64,000 nucleotides of DNA from Symbiodinium natans (Eukaryota > Sar > Dinophyceae > Suessiales > Symbiodiniaceae). Shown piece after piece: positions 21,341 through 33,003 of this stretch. The stretch spans positions 62,001 through 126,000 of the forward strand of contig CAJNDS010002338.1 in the NCBI GenBank assembly GCA_905221605.1, read 5' to 3'. Each line of letters opens with the position of its first letter. The stretch's first letter is position 1. The notes under the pieces are model-generated. The model saw nothing but the letters and a program-made list of their open reading frames with translations. It ran no database searches and was not told the DNA's origin. Position numbers and translations under genes: made by a program.

Positions 21341-24300
21341 GAGCGTATCCGAAAGACCCTTTTCAACCGTTTCACGAAGCCCTTCTCGAGCGAAGTGCGT
21401 TGCAGGAAGGTTGGGCCTTTCGCTCTATGCACAGGATCGGCCGCCACTCCCTAGCCGCCTACTACATTTTAAGCCAAACCGAACCGCATGAACCGGACCC
21501 TGGCCTCGGCTCATCTTTTTGGGCACAAGGAAGGACTTCGCTGGTCAGTACAGGCTCTTGGAGAAACGGGAGAAGGGCCCACACGATTCGGGAGATTTGG
21601 GGTTCAGGGAGCTCAGGGTTCGAATCCTGAGCTCGCCTCTGCACAAGCGCGGAGATGTTGGGCGCATCGAAGGGCACCTGGCAGCACAGGGCCGCCTCCA
21701 CAGACTCGAGGCCTCTCGGCACTTGTCGAAACGCAGCCGCCTTCAAAGCGCAGAGCTCGTAGAGGATGCAGCCCATGGCCCAGATGTCCTTGGCAAAGCA
21801 GCCCTAAAGCAATCGCTTGCGCCTGCGTTGGGCACACAATTTTGGCCAATAGATTGTGGCCACTTGCAAGATCCAAGGTTCCGAAGGCCAGGTGTATGGC
21901 TTCTCTTGGCATACCTCGGGGCTCAGGTAATACCTCGGCTGAGATCCGGGACAAATTCCAAGAAAGCCAGAGGGCGGTTCATCGTGCAAAGGGCGACCCA
22001 ACTTCCCTTTTTTGACCCCTGCAGATCCCAGTAAAGCCCAGGAGCGGTGTGCCGATCCTTGGTTCAGCCGTCTTTCTTTTTTAAGGGTTCCACGAGGAGT
22101 CGGGGGGCCTCTGGGACACCACAACATCGCGCCACACTTCTTGAAACTCTCTGGGGGACCGGGAGGCAGAATTGAGCAAGAGAAATAACAATTGCATTAG
22201 ATGTTCTCAACTAGCACACCTACTGAAACGCAAGCTTCAGCTGAAGGGGCCCAGAAACCGCGGCCAACCTCAACCCCCAAAGGTGAGTTTAAACTTTAAA
22301 CCGAAATCATCTCAGAAGGGGTTGAGTCCGGGGTTGAACGACTCTTTTGGTCGAAGAGCTGAGTCCTGGCGCAGGCCATGGTGCTAGACAGTACCTGTCG
22401 GGATTTCGGCGCGGCTGTTGAGTGGTCCGGAGCTCGGGCCTTTTCGGTCGTCGGGGTTTCAGTGAAGGACGGAGCGGGCTCGCTCGCGCATCACACAGCA
22501 GCCATAGCAGTCCTCAGACATGTCTGTTGCTTCTGCATCAGAGCCTTCGCAATTCCGAAGTCGCCCATCTTCAGATTGCCACTGCTGGAGATGAAGAAAT
22601 TCCCACCTTGGCGCGCGAGGATCACGAAAAGCGAGATGACAAAAAGCCGAAGTCATCGCTGCAACCTTCGGCGGTAAGCATTCCTCGTGCAGAAACCTGG
22701 CATCCCTCTCTGACATCTTTCCAAGTGAAAGACATCGTTGGTGTCCTTCACTAAGCATCTGATTACAGTATAGGAATAGGGTTGGCTCCCCACCAACTTT
22801 TCATCTGCAGTCGCGTGTGCGTACTCACGATTCGATCAGCTGGGTGAAGGATCCTTCACTGCGGCCAAGAAGCTCTTGAGATCACGGTGCAAAACATGCT
22901 TCTCCTGTAGCTGATGCGTAGACGAAGAGGCCACAGAACTGTCATGTAAAACTGTCGACCTTTAACAGCCCGTCCCCACAGCTTCTTGCGGCCGGGCTGC
23001 GTGAATGTACTTCAGGGCCAGTAAGGCCTGTGCGTTTGGCCCAACAGAATGACATCTCAGAGCCTAGATAATCGTCTAAGTCGTGCAGGTCGCCTCGTTC
23101 AGGACGCATGCTTCGAAATCAAGGAGCTCAGCAGAAAGGGCAATGTATGGCAATGTACAGGGTTGAGTTGAGGGGGGAGGGGGGGTATGGTGCTATGATG
23201 TGCTATGAACGTGGGGGACTTGGTGGCTATGCACCTGCGTGATCCAGCGGAGGATCTGTTCCTCAGGCAAGCGCTGGCCTCTCCTGAAGAGAGCGACATT
23301 TGGGGGGTTTCTCCATCTCTTACGGTTGAGACACCTGCGCAAGGACACTACGGAGACTTGGGATCCTCCTTTTTGGGCTCCGAGCACTATTCAAACTGGC
23401 AAGAGTGGCGGCTCCAGCATGCGCCCAAGGTCTCACAAAGATTGCGGCTGTTGCGGTTTCGCCGTTTCTTGTTGTTCTCCTTCCTTTCATTGTTCTTGCT
23501 TTTGTTGTTGCTGTTTGTGGTGGTTGTGGTGGTGGTTGTGATTAGACTCACAAGGCCAGCCAGGAGTCCTCTTTGCCGATTCGATGACTTTCGACAGGTC
23601 ACCGCCCTCGCAGTAATCCATGAATATGCAGAGCCAACCTGGTGGGGGTTGAAGTTCGGTGGATTCGGGCTTTTGTTCTCAAAGAGGATTCTTTACATCG
23701 CGTGGACTACAGTCCGTGGGACTCGGGACAAGAGGCTGCTGAAATGCTGCAAGGAAGTCTTCTCAAGAGCCTTCCAGAGTGCTGGAGTACAGTTGCCATT
23801 CAGGCCTCCTGAGCCCGCAAAACCCTCCGTCTCAAAACCTTGAAAGCCCTTGGCAGCCTTCGCTGCAGCCTTAGCGCCATCTGAGTCATACCCTTTCCCT
23901 GAGTTCGGGCTTCCGGCCGCTTTCGATAAAGCTGTGCCGATACCGGACGATGTAGGGATGCTTCAAAGCCTTCGGATTCGGCCCAAGAAGGCTCGGACAG
24001 AGCGGGCGGGGGGGGGGGGCTTCCTACCGAAAGAAGCTCAGCACATCCTCCGAGCTCCGGGCAGCCAGCAAACGGCTCTCTTTCACAGCATCCTGTCAAT
24101 CAAGTCCAAGAGGAACAGCCATGACCCAACAAAGAGCTGGATGCTGCAGGCCGCGCTGCTCTGAAACAGAACTCTCAACTTGGAACTCTTGCGAGCCGAC
24201 GGACAACAAACCAAGACGGAGCCACCACAAAGCTCAAAGAAGTCCAACAAACAGAACCTCCGAGTGTTCAAAGACGTTCGAAGACATTCTCCGACCTGCG

Positions 24301-24680
24301 TCTCCTTGGAGGAGGCCGAGCTCACGTCCACAGCTTTGCCTCAGGCTTCACAGCTGGGGGAAAGCACACTCATGGGATTCTAAGCCCCGAGCCCCTCCCT
24401 GCAACCTCAACGCCGCCTGTCCGAAATTGCGTCTTATATTCAACCCTGTGATGTCTCTCTCTGCTGCCAAGTCCACAAACCAGCTTTGTACCATCCTCGG
24501 TTTGTACCAGAAGGGCCTTCCCGAAGGATCCTGCGGAGCCCCATCTCGCTGGCTTTAGGGGCTAGGCATGTTTGCGCTTTTTGTTGGTGGTGAGGGGGCT
24601 CTCAATCCTCTGGTACCCTCTCAGAACCCTTGCTGCCTTCTCCGATCTTTTTGAGCTCCGCGAAGCCGTGTTTCGTCAGC
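21341..24680 (-). CDS. NEK-type serine/threonine protein kinase
   Basis: NEK kinases phosphorylate Ser/Thr and act in cilia and the cell cycle. Fourteen exons join with no frame break: 24680-24637, 24530-24477, 24339-24296, 24092-24066, 23969-23918, 23638-23569, 23283-23235, 23027-22998, 22904-22874, 22606-22516, 22057-22046, 21933-21882, 21788-21741, 21677 to about 21637. They give the glycine loop IGEGSFGK, catalytic Lys in VCKAVDV, alpha-C Glu in VKESRLL, hinge region MDYCEGGDL, catalytic loop HRDLKSGN, GDFGIAKAL, GTPYYLSPE and DIWAMGCILYELCAL. All key residues are present. YYLSPEVCQEKPY and PFDAPNISALVQ are NEK-like. About 21341-21450 (PTFLQR, GFVKRLKR) may hold the end of the kinase domain, but the exons between are unresolved. 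The frame at 24680 is open upstream, so the start codon lies further up. Confidence 0.93.
22046..22057 (-). other. 12-nt micro-exon of the kinase
   Basis: The minus strand reads AAG|GATCGGCACACC|GCTCC. The 12 bases supply the end of a Leu codon, Ile, Gly, Thr and two bases of Pro, restoring LIGTPYYLSPE between exons ending at 22516 and starting at 21933. Both flanking introns fit the local GA/GC donor and AG|G rules. Confidence 0.88.
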
Positions 24681-26174
24681 CTAGGAGATCTGGACTGAAG
24701 GCAAAGCCTCATAGTTGCTGTCTCACTCCCTCACACTCCCGTCCCCTCCCCCCCTCCCAGCACAGTGCGGCCGCAGCGGCACGGACGAGAAGTCACGGTG
24801 CGCCAGCGGCATTGGCTCACCCCATGGCCCCCATACGGGGTGCAACTGAGGAGTCCCTCTGTACTTGAGCTTGGGAGCTGTTTGGGATGCGGGGTTTGGG
24901 ATGGGTTGGGGCTGGTTCTGAGTTGAGCGTGGCATTGTGAACATGTATAGCTGCTTTAGCCTGGACCTCACTCCTAGTTACCTGGAACCACTACTCGGCT
25001 ACTCGTTGTGCCCTTCGCCATGCGCATCCTATTCCTCCAATCTGTGTCAAGACAAGATGCGGCAGTGTCCGCGAATATCTGTGGATGTCCACGGGTCGGG
25101 GATCTGCGTCGGCTGGGCTATACATGCACGGCCTATCAGTTGGTTGGGTTCACCTTGTTGTTCCTTGTTGCTTGGCACTCATGCAGGCTGACAATCGCTG
25201 GTAACCAGGCGCTATGGTGTGTGAAACAGGAAAGCACGAGCAAGCCACGATGGACCCATGGATGTGAAGCCTGATGCGCATTCTAATCGGCCCCACGTGC
25301 CCAGCTCATGCCATCAAAGTGATACTTGCATACACTTGTATGCACTTGCAGATCTCTGATCAGGCTAAGGCCAGCCACTCCACTAAAGAATCCAGAGAAG
25401 ACATGACGCGATCTGACCTAACACCTGCTGTCGGATTTGGAATGCCAAAAGCACTGAGAGTTATGATGCGATAAAAGCGCTCTAGGTCAGGATACAGAAC
25501 ATCAAGAGAGAAGCATAACCACCCGTTCTGTTTGGGTCGGGCGACTGGCCCAAAAGGGCCGCCGAACCCCAACGACTTCTGTTGGCAAGAGTTGCGTACA
25601 AGCTGTCTGCAGCATGCCAAGGTAGCCAAAAACCCTCAGTGAGCGAAGCTTCGGATTGCATTGCAGAGTTGTGCTGCATTGATTCTTGACGGTTCGTGTT
25701 CTGGACCTGCGTCAAAATCCACATCTTTTGTGAGCATTAGAGAGCATGAACTGGCGTTGACGTTTGTACCATGAATGTGTTTCTTCACACAAGCCAACCC
25801 CTGCACACTTCAAGGGAAGATCTGGCCTTATGTCCTCACCATATAGGCGTCTCTGAAGCGTACTTCATAACTCGCCATTCAGCCAGTACAGTAGTCCCTG
25901 AAACCTGAAACCCCGTGGCCGGGTCCCTTCCAGACCTGTGGTGAAACCGGAAAACGATCTGCGCGTCTTGCGTCCATTATCCTATACCACCTATACCCAC
26001 GAGCCCTCGCTCAGCTGGGCTCTATCACGTTCTCGCTCTCCTGTGTGGATCTCTCAACAGCATGGCGCAGCACTTGTTTCTCAGAGCTTCGGCGAAGCTA
26101 TTTCCCTGTCTTACAGCCGCACCTGGTGGTATAAATGTACGTAAAGCTTAGACCGGTGGTGGTGTAAGATCAAC
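24681..26174. other. No assignable gene; kinase 5' region expected here
   Basis: The kinase start exon should lie in the first part, but no ATG exon joined in phase to 24680. Open frames at about 24723-24971 and 25008-25274 have no supporting splice sites. Nothing else recognised. Confidence 0.4.
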
Positions 26175-28596
26175 TCTTCTTGGATCCACCAAGTTTCCAG
26201 GAACTCGTCGATGACGGCTCTGGCACCGGGCACCCGGTTGAAGGCATAGATTCGGCGAAGGGTATCCTGCACCCGGGGTTTTCCAACCCAACAGTGGCTG
26301 CCGAGAACCATGGCAGAGCCCGAGAAAGAGGCCCTATAACAACCGCGCCCACGCCAGAGCGCCAAAGCCCAAACCTTCATATTCATATTGAAGACATCAC
26401 CAGTTCAGCCTTCACACAGGGATAAATCCGCGACTTTGAAAGCACAACCTGATTCAACACTAAGTGTGGCTGTATCCTTGGCTTTAAAACTGATTCAACA
26501 GTTCGAGGTGGTATCCTTGCTGTGGATTACACAATCTGGCTCAAAATCGTGTACCACCTGACTCACAGCTGTGTACACCTGCGTTTTTGCAAACGCATGC
26601 TAACAAGGGTTAAGTAGTACCATCGTGCGGCTTAGCAAAAGGGTATTTTAGGTTTTCGACAAGGATGCCGCCACAGAGTTTGGAATCGGGCTTCTCAACA
26701 GCCTTGGAATTGTCGACGCTCGCAGTCTGGAGTCAGGTTGTGTTCTCAAGAACGACGATACCGCCATGCGGTAACGAACTAACAGAAGGGTGCACTTAGC
26801 ATCTTTTGGATTCAATTCCCGCCTTGTGTAAATGTGCTCGAAAAGCAATCTGGCAAAAGTAAATCACGAGCCAGGACCCGCTTTCTGGGAGGGTTGCAAG
26901 GCCTTCGTGGAGAGAAAGGAATAGGTGAGATGAAAAAGGAACAGGTGAGATGGGGGGCGTGGGGGATAGGGATCGGCTGTGGCTATGCACGCACACAGAG
27001 CCCCGGGATCGTCACATCTCGCTTTGCCACGCTTTTCTCCAGCAGAAGCCCATAATGGCCTCGCCCTTGGCCAGCAGCTGCTCCCTGAGCGCGTCCTTGA
27101 GGACCAGGAAGTGGCCGACGCCTCTGCATTGGGAAGCATGTCTGCCACCAGGGGTTTCAGGGCACAACGGGAAGGGATTCTGGTGTAGAGGAGGCCGATA
27201 CCGCAGCGGGACGCAAAAGGGTAACCCAGGCCTAGCGCTGGCCCTTTCTTGTGCCCGCCCAGCCTTTGCCGAAGTCCAACCGGCTCTCCTCGATTCCAGC
27301 CGTCTCGGACGACTCCCCTGCGGAGTGTCGGGGTCCAGCTAGGTTCAGTTCGGTTTGCTAGAAAGAAGAACTATCAACCTGGCTCTTTTTTGAGGAGGCG
27401 GAGGAAGAAGGTACCTTCAAAGAACGATTGAGGATAACCGAGCCAGGAAACTTGACCTTTAACAGGAGGCTCACAACAAAGACCGGTACGCAAACTTTGC
27501 GGTTCCAGAAACGTGAGCACAGCCACGACAGCCCGATGGGCCCAGCGGCAAAAGATCTTCGGGGCCCGCCTGTTAGCGGGTTGGCCCAAGGGACCAGGTC
27601 GGCATGCCCATCCTGGTGGCCGAACAGCTTAAGAAGCTTTGGAAAGGGCTGAAGGATGCAGAAGTTTTGCAGAATTCAGGGTCTAGGCTTGGGGTTCGGA
27701 TGGAAGTGTTGGGGTGGGAATTTGTCAAGATGCGACCATAAGACAGAAAGCTCTACAGGAAACTCACCATCCATCAGAACACCAAAAGTAAATGAAAATC
27801 ATAAATATACTGGGCATCTTTTTCTGTGGCATAGAACGATGCTGAAAGGACAGCTTCTCGGATGAACAACCCTGCAGTTGCAGCCGTTAAGGAAGCAGAT
27901 CGGCATGAGAAATACAGTTCAGGTACTACATGCAAAGGAGTAGGAGATGTATCATTCTGTGAGAGAAGAAAAAGCCGGATGTAGATCGAGTCCATGGAAG
28001 TCTTTGCTGATAATGAACGGGAAAGAACCTTGTTATAAAATTTAGACTCAGCGATTGAGAGGTGCCTGGAGTCCTTTTCAGAAGGCGAGCCCTATGTTCG
28101 AGTTCACAGAGATGCTGTGCTTGCAGCTCACCTCGCACTGCTTCCACACAGCTCACAGGTCAAACCTACACCACAAGCTCCAAGACTCGACGTCCAACCA
28201 GACTCCAAACTCTCCGCAGCAAAGGTCTGCGGCCTCCATCTTCATAAGCTGCGGGATTGGCGCGAAGATCACGACAAAGCCACCTTTCTGTACTTTGTCG
28301 AGGAATCCGACATTTGGTGCTTAGACTCCTCCAGCAAAAACCCTGGGCCCCAAGAGGAATGCCTTGTGAAAAGAACTCTTTGCCCATGAGGGGAGCCTAC
28401 CCGTTGCCCCTGACGGGAAGTGCCTTTTGCGGCCCTTGGGCTCCAAGTCCACTGCTTTTCTCACGTGGGGGGGTAATGAGAAGTGGAAAAACTTCGGTGC
28501 GCACGACCCTGCGCCTTAGGAAGTTCCCTTACAATCCGACAAGCATAGCCCCCATGATTCCGAGCCAGAACCCCAAAACCCGAAGCCGCAGGATCT
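26175..28596 (-). CDS. Unidentified multi-exon gene or genes with a membrane segment
   Basis: Not recognised. Minus-strand exons: 28596-28533, TTGCAG acceptor to TT|GTAAGG donor, reads ILRLRVLGFWLGIMGAMLVG, a likely membrane helix. Exon 28287-28172, after CAG, reads KGGFVVIFAPIPQLMKMEAA and then GEFGVWLDVESW, ending at a GT donor. About 28150-28062 reads RGELQAQHLCELEHRARLLK. About 27635-27560 reads KLFGHQDGHADLVPWANPLT. Exon 27123-27040, AG to a GA donor, reads GVGHFLVLKDALREQLLAKG. Exon 26266 to about 26175, AG|G, reads DTLRRIYAFNRVPGARAVID. The phases of neighbouring pieces do not all match, so exons are missing and this may be two genes. KGGFVVIF could be the strand after a Rossmann-type helix, but I do not assign a family. 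Confidence 0.5.
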
Positions 28597-29045
28597 CTGC
28601 AACCCTCCACCCGACAACCTGCAAGCCCCAAAACCTCCTCAAAGCTCAAAGAAGCAGCGTTTTGCTTCATTCGTTTTGCTCTGCGCCCTCTTTGCTCCAT
28701 GCACTGCTATGCTCAGTTTGCTGTTTTGTTGCGTAGCTACTTCCGTGCGTTCCGGCCAACCGTAAAAGAAAAACTGGGGGGAGGGTGGCTCAATATCGTT
28801 ACTCGTTACGGCCCTTTTGGATCCACCTTTCAGGAAAAAAAGCTCTTTGAAAAAGGCTCTTACACCCGAAGCTACAACCCCAAATGCAGGACAGCTCAAA
28901 GCAAAGCTTTAAAGTTCAGTTTCCACCTGCTTGTACAAGAGGGGCAGAGTAAATGGAGGTTTTGGCTGTAGCCTGTGACTTCTGCTATCTGAAGATGCCT
29001 CAGTCCCTCAGTCCCTCAGTCCCTCAGTTTCTCATACTAGTAGTT
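28597..29045. other. Probable intergenic spacer
   Basis: This lies between the stop of the next gene (29046) and the exon at 28596. A minus-strand frame at about 28750-28899 is open but has no clear splice borders. CAGTCCCT is repeated four times at about 28998-29030. Confidence 0.4.
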
Positions 29046-29920
29046 TCAATCAGGTTGTATGTTCTCTTGCTCTGGCTCGGCAGATGTCGTGCCTTGTTCA
29101 TCGCTGAGGCACAGGACAAGGAAGTCCTTGGACCCAGTTGCTTGGACTGCTCATCCGTGTGGCGCCCTCGACTCAAACACTGAAGCTCTCCATGCCTAAA
29201 GCCAAAAAACCACATCCCTCAACACGTCCTCTCTCGTCCTCTCGCGTCCTCTGTTTGTTCAGGCATTCTCTCCCCCGCGACCCCGCCACAAAACACCTCT
29301 GAGCGGCGATGGCCTCAGCACCTCCCAGCTTCTCCTTCGCTCTGAAGTTGATTTCTGGGGAAGGGCTCTTTGGCTTTCACCCTCAAGTTGTGCCGATAGG
29401 GAAAGACAAGGAAACAGAAACAAGAAAAACACAAAACAGCACCTTTTTCCAAGAGCTCCCAAGTCTCCAGCAGGCGAAGGCGAAGGCGCCTCGAGTTGCC
29501 ATGTGCTTCCGATGCATAGCTGCTAATACTTTGGTCGTGCTTTAATGGTGCTCGCAATCCGTACACATGTGTAAGGGAAGAACTTTTTGAGGGTTCAGTT
29601 GCCTTCGAGCTTGGGGGGCTTTTCTGGTGTCTTATAGCTTCTCGGATCGGCTTTGGGCGCTTCCCAAACTGCCGGGCGTCACTAGGAAGCGCATCAGGCC
29701 ATGGAAAGCAGGCTGTGGAATGCGAATCCTGCCACTCTATGGCGGGAATGTATGGGGTTTGAATCGAAGGGGCTTGGGGCTGGAGGGTTTAGGGTCACGC
29801 GTAGATCGAGTGTTGTTAGTGCGGTGATGCTTCTAACCTTAGAACGTACGGGTCAGCGTTCCTACAGCTTTGTCTGCTTCGGCTCCTCAGCATCGTCCCA
29901 CGCTGTTCCAGCTCCGACCC
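29046..29920 (-). CDS. 3' end of an unidentified gene
   Basis: The last exon, 29126-29046, follows AAG|G and encodes DFLVLCLSDEQGTTSAEPEQ and seven more codons to a TGA stop, 27 codons in all. The acidic, Gln-rich tail is typical of a disordered C-terminus. An upstream exon, 29920-29866, CACAG acceptor to CT|GTAGG donor, reads VGAGTAWDDAEEPKQTK. About 29385-29330 reads INFRAKEKLGGAEAIAAQ and may be another. These are consistent with one gene ending at 29046, but phases were not closed between them. Function unknown; no domain recognised. Confidence 0.5.
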
Positions 29921-31479
29921 CTGTGCGCAGAGTGGGGAGTGCCAAGCCAGGTGCGAGGTATTTTTCACACACTCGTAGTAGCTGATGCCGCTGAATGCCG
30001 GGGCCCAGGGAAAATAAACTGCCTTAGACAGCAATGATGCTAAATGCTAAATGCCCGAAAGTCTTCACAGCCGGAAGTAACAAAACAATCAAAAAGCGAA
30101 TAAGCCTTGCTTCACCCCACATATATGCTAGCGATGTCTGAACCGTACCAAGACGGCCGTGTCTTGCCTTGCTTTTCTTGTTGAGGGTCGGGGAAGGGAG
30201 GCCTTACTACGCTGGTGACCAGAGCATCCATGGCCGAACCATGATTACTTTTCATCAGTGCGTCCAGCGGCTAGAGCGAACCGTGACTACGTTTGTAAAA
30301 CCATCATTAACAAGAAATATCCTGGTATGGATACAGATGTACCCATCGTTCGGGCATGGTAATGATGGCTCGGCCGGTGCATAGCACGGACGTCATCATC
30401 GCTTGGCCATGGGTATTCTGGCTAATCGATAGTAGCACGAGGGAAAGAATGGCATGCATGCACTGGTAGCATGGAGGTAATCATCGTTCGGCCATGGTAA
30501 TCACGGTTCGGCCATGGATGTTCTGGCCAATGGATGCGCTGGTAGCATGAACATAAGCATGGCCAGAGCATCTATGGCCGAACCATGACATGTTCGTGCT
30601 AATCTTCATGAGCCGTAGCATTCAGGGTCTAATGACGATGACGTCCGTGCTACGAATGCATCCATTGGCCAGAGCATCCATCCATGGCCGAGCGTAACAG
30701 TTGTTCACGAACCACAAACCATGCATCCGTCAGACCTTCTGATTTCCAAAGGACTCCCTTGTGCAGGTTTACGACAGGATGGCTGCACAAGCTCCCGCCG
30801 CATATTCAACGTTTCGCTGCATGGACAGTCTTTGCCATGGTTCCTTCTTCCTAGCATTAAGTTTTCTTCTTTGTCCAGCCGAGCTCTCGCAGACCATGTC
30901 GAACCTAGCATGGAAGCTCTGGGCAAGGGGTGCAATGGCAAAATAGACGTAAACATGGCTCGGCTACGGATGCTGTAGGCGCAAAAAGGATGCTCCGGCA
31001 GCATGGCCGGAATCATGGCCGAGGCATGGATGCTCGGGGGGCATGGGATTGTGCAGGAAGGGGACGTGGGCAGAAACAAGTGCGGGCAAGCGAGCCCAAG
31101 GGACCCGGAACCCAGAGCCCAACACGAAGTGCAAACCCAAAGCCCACAGCTCGACAACCTGCATCAACTGGGAGGAGGTTGAAAGAGCTAATCTTTGAAC
31201 TGGGCTGAGGGTTTTGGGGTTCAAGGCTTGGAGCCAAGACTGTCTGCATTTTTGGGAATTGCACCGTCAAGATTTCGAGGGTCCAAAGATTGCGCGTGTC
31301 CATTTCCCAGCACAGCTCGCGCTGCGTCCAAAACATAAGCACTCAAAAATCAACTCTGTGCTTTGGTGAAGCATGCTTGTCCCAAAAAACACTTGGGACC
31401 TAAGGTTTTCCAGGCGGTGGGGGATGTATGAGTTATAGATTCTGAACAGTGTTAAACTATGAGCCCTATGTGAACATAC
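29921..31479. other. Gene-poor stretch containing an inverted-repeat mosaic
   Basis: No exon recognised. A long minus-strand open frame at 30705-31157 is rich in Ser, Pro and Cys and overlaps the repeat region, so I do not call it a gene. The repeat mosaic at about 30220-31060 is listed separately. Confidence 0.5.
30382..30681. repeat. Mosaic of inverted and direct repeats
   Basis: Three inverted pairs: 30382-30397 with 30637-30652 (16 of 16 match); 30505-30528 with 30561-30584 (22 of 24); 30514-30537 with 30658-30681 (23 of 24). GTTCGGCCATGG also recurs as a direct repeat near 30486 and 30506, and related GGCCGAACCATGA and CATGGCCG words continue from about 30220 to 31060. This looks like decayed copies of a foldback element, though no terminal repeats or target duplication could be defined. 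Confidence 0.75.
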
Positions 31480-32001
31480 GCTTGATAGCCTCCGGGCCGA
31501 TCTCGACCAGCTCAAGGACGGCGTGGCTGCCCAGGCAGTCGCCCCTTAGCCGGCCGACCTGCGCTTGGCTCCGTTTGGTCTTGGTTGGGTTCTTCGAACC
31601 CACCTTGTCGGGTGGGAACGAGAAGACCGAAGCCAGAACTAACGCGGCACGACATGGCACATATGGCACAATCCCCCACCATAAACAAAAGCCCGAAAGC
31701 CCGACTGGCAACGGAAAAGCCCTTCCGTCCCGGCCCCGAAGTCCGACCTCGGCACCGGGACTCTCGGGCACATCGGCGGCCTCGAAGCTTTTTTCAGGTG
31801 GAAGGAAGTGTTGGACTCAAAAAGGGGCAAACAAGGGGATGACTCCTTCGTGAGAAGCTCGCTACTTCGTCATCTGAGAGCTTTGCTTTTGCTAATTCCC
31901 CCCCCCCCCCCGCCCCCCCCCACCCCCAACACAGACATCCTGCGGAAGAGCACCTCCGCCGCCAGAATGCGCGCGGCCGGGATCTGCAGCACGGGGTAGT
32001 T
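31480..32001 (-). CDS. Exons of an unidentified gene
   Basis: Two minus-strand exons with clear borders. Exon 32001-31940, GGAAG|A to CGCAG|GATG (GA donor), reads NYPVLQIPAARILAAEVLFR. Exon 31558-31480, GCGCAG|G to AAGC|GTATGT (canonical donor), reads VGRLRGDCLGSHAVLELVEI and GPEAIK. The first ends in phase 2 and the second starts in phase 0, so another exon lies between, in a region with a long poly-C run at about 31901-31920. Both are helix-rich and could belong to a helical-repeat protein, but that is not established. Confidence 0.5.
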
Positions 32002-32895
32002 CTTCCAAGAACCTGCTTTGGATTGCTTGTGGCATCATGGGGCCAAACGACCGTGCTGTCTGACGTACTGCCAGACAGCTGCAGTGCTTGTTCTCCCAGA
32101 AACCCTTGTAAGCCCTGGTAGCATTGTGACAAGGTTCTCTGTCTGTGGGAGGACGAAGTCTCGGCAGAAACACAGAAGAAACATTGAGCACAGGTGCACA
32201 GGCATACACAGCTAAGGTGCCGGTCTGCGCCCAGAAAACTCTGACTCGCTTGAATACTTGCTTCTGCTGCCTTAGCCCCCTCACCAAAAAAGAATCGACA
32301 ACCAGAAACGACTTAAACCCAGTCAGCATCGAGGAGCCCCAACAATCCCCCCTGAAAACTGGCGGACTGGGACCTTGCGCGAGCTGCGTGTGCTGGGTCT
32401 GGCGGATAGAGCTTCCCACCTTCGAAGCGTCAGGAGCCTCTACTAGCCGTTACGATAAACGCGTGCTATGCGGGTGTAGGGTAAATGACAGGAATCATAG
32501 GCTCAGGCTGCATGAGTCAACTGGTCAACTGGAGGCCTTGGAGAAGGCACAGGATGTTCCGTTGCTCATTCATTAGATGTGCATCTTTTTGTGAATTTTT
32601 GCAGAACCTCCAAGCTTTTTGAAGGCGCCTGTCTGGGAAGTGGGAAGCTTGGGGAAATGAACTTTTCGGGGCTTGAGAACAAGGGCTGGAGAGCCGCATT
32701 ACCGCTGTCAAGACATGCTGGCGCGGAAGGGGCACTTAGGGCTGAGCTTTGTTGAGTCCATCTCTGCCGAGACTCGGAGACTCGGATGCAAACTAAAGAA
32801 CCCAATCTGTGGGTTCTTAAGGTGCCAAAGACACCAACACTTTCTCTGCGTTACCGGCATGTAATTCTTGCAAAGCCATCAACGAAACAGCTTGC

Positions 32896-33003
32896 CTTGG
32901 GGTTCTGACCCACGGCGATGAACTTCTCCCCGGTGAGCATGATGGAAGCAGGGCCGTGCGGATTCCTTGCTTCACTGAGCTGTGGTGCCAGGGGTGCCGA
33001 GAA
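32896..33003 (-). CDS. Exon of an unidentified gene
   Basis: A clean 36-codon exon between a TTCACAG acceptor and an AAG|GCAAGC donor reads SAPLAPQLSEARNPHGPASI then MLTGEKFIAVGQNPK. Both ends are phase 0. The adjacent minus-strand stretch at about 33099-33230 is also protein-like (TTWATLDLPPSSSEDVARKS, then TAA) and may be the end of a neighbouring gene. Family not recognised. Confidence 0.45.

Noticed and set aside
21596-21640. tRNA T-arm-like sequence GGTTCGAATCC in a near-perfect GCTCAGG...CCTGAGC hairpin
   Set aside because: No matching acceptor stem, D-arm or A box at the right distance on either strand, so not called a tRNA. It lies in a kinase intron.
30705-31157. Minus-strand frame of 150 codons rich in Ser, Pro and Cys
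   Set aside because: It overlaps the repeat mosaic, lacks splice sites and has no domain-like stretch.
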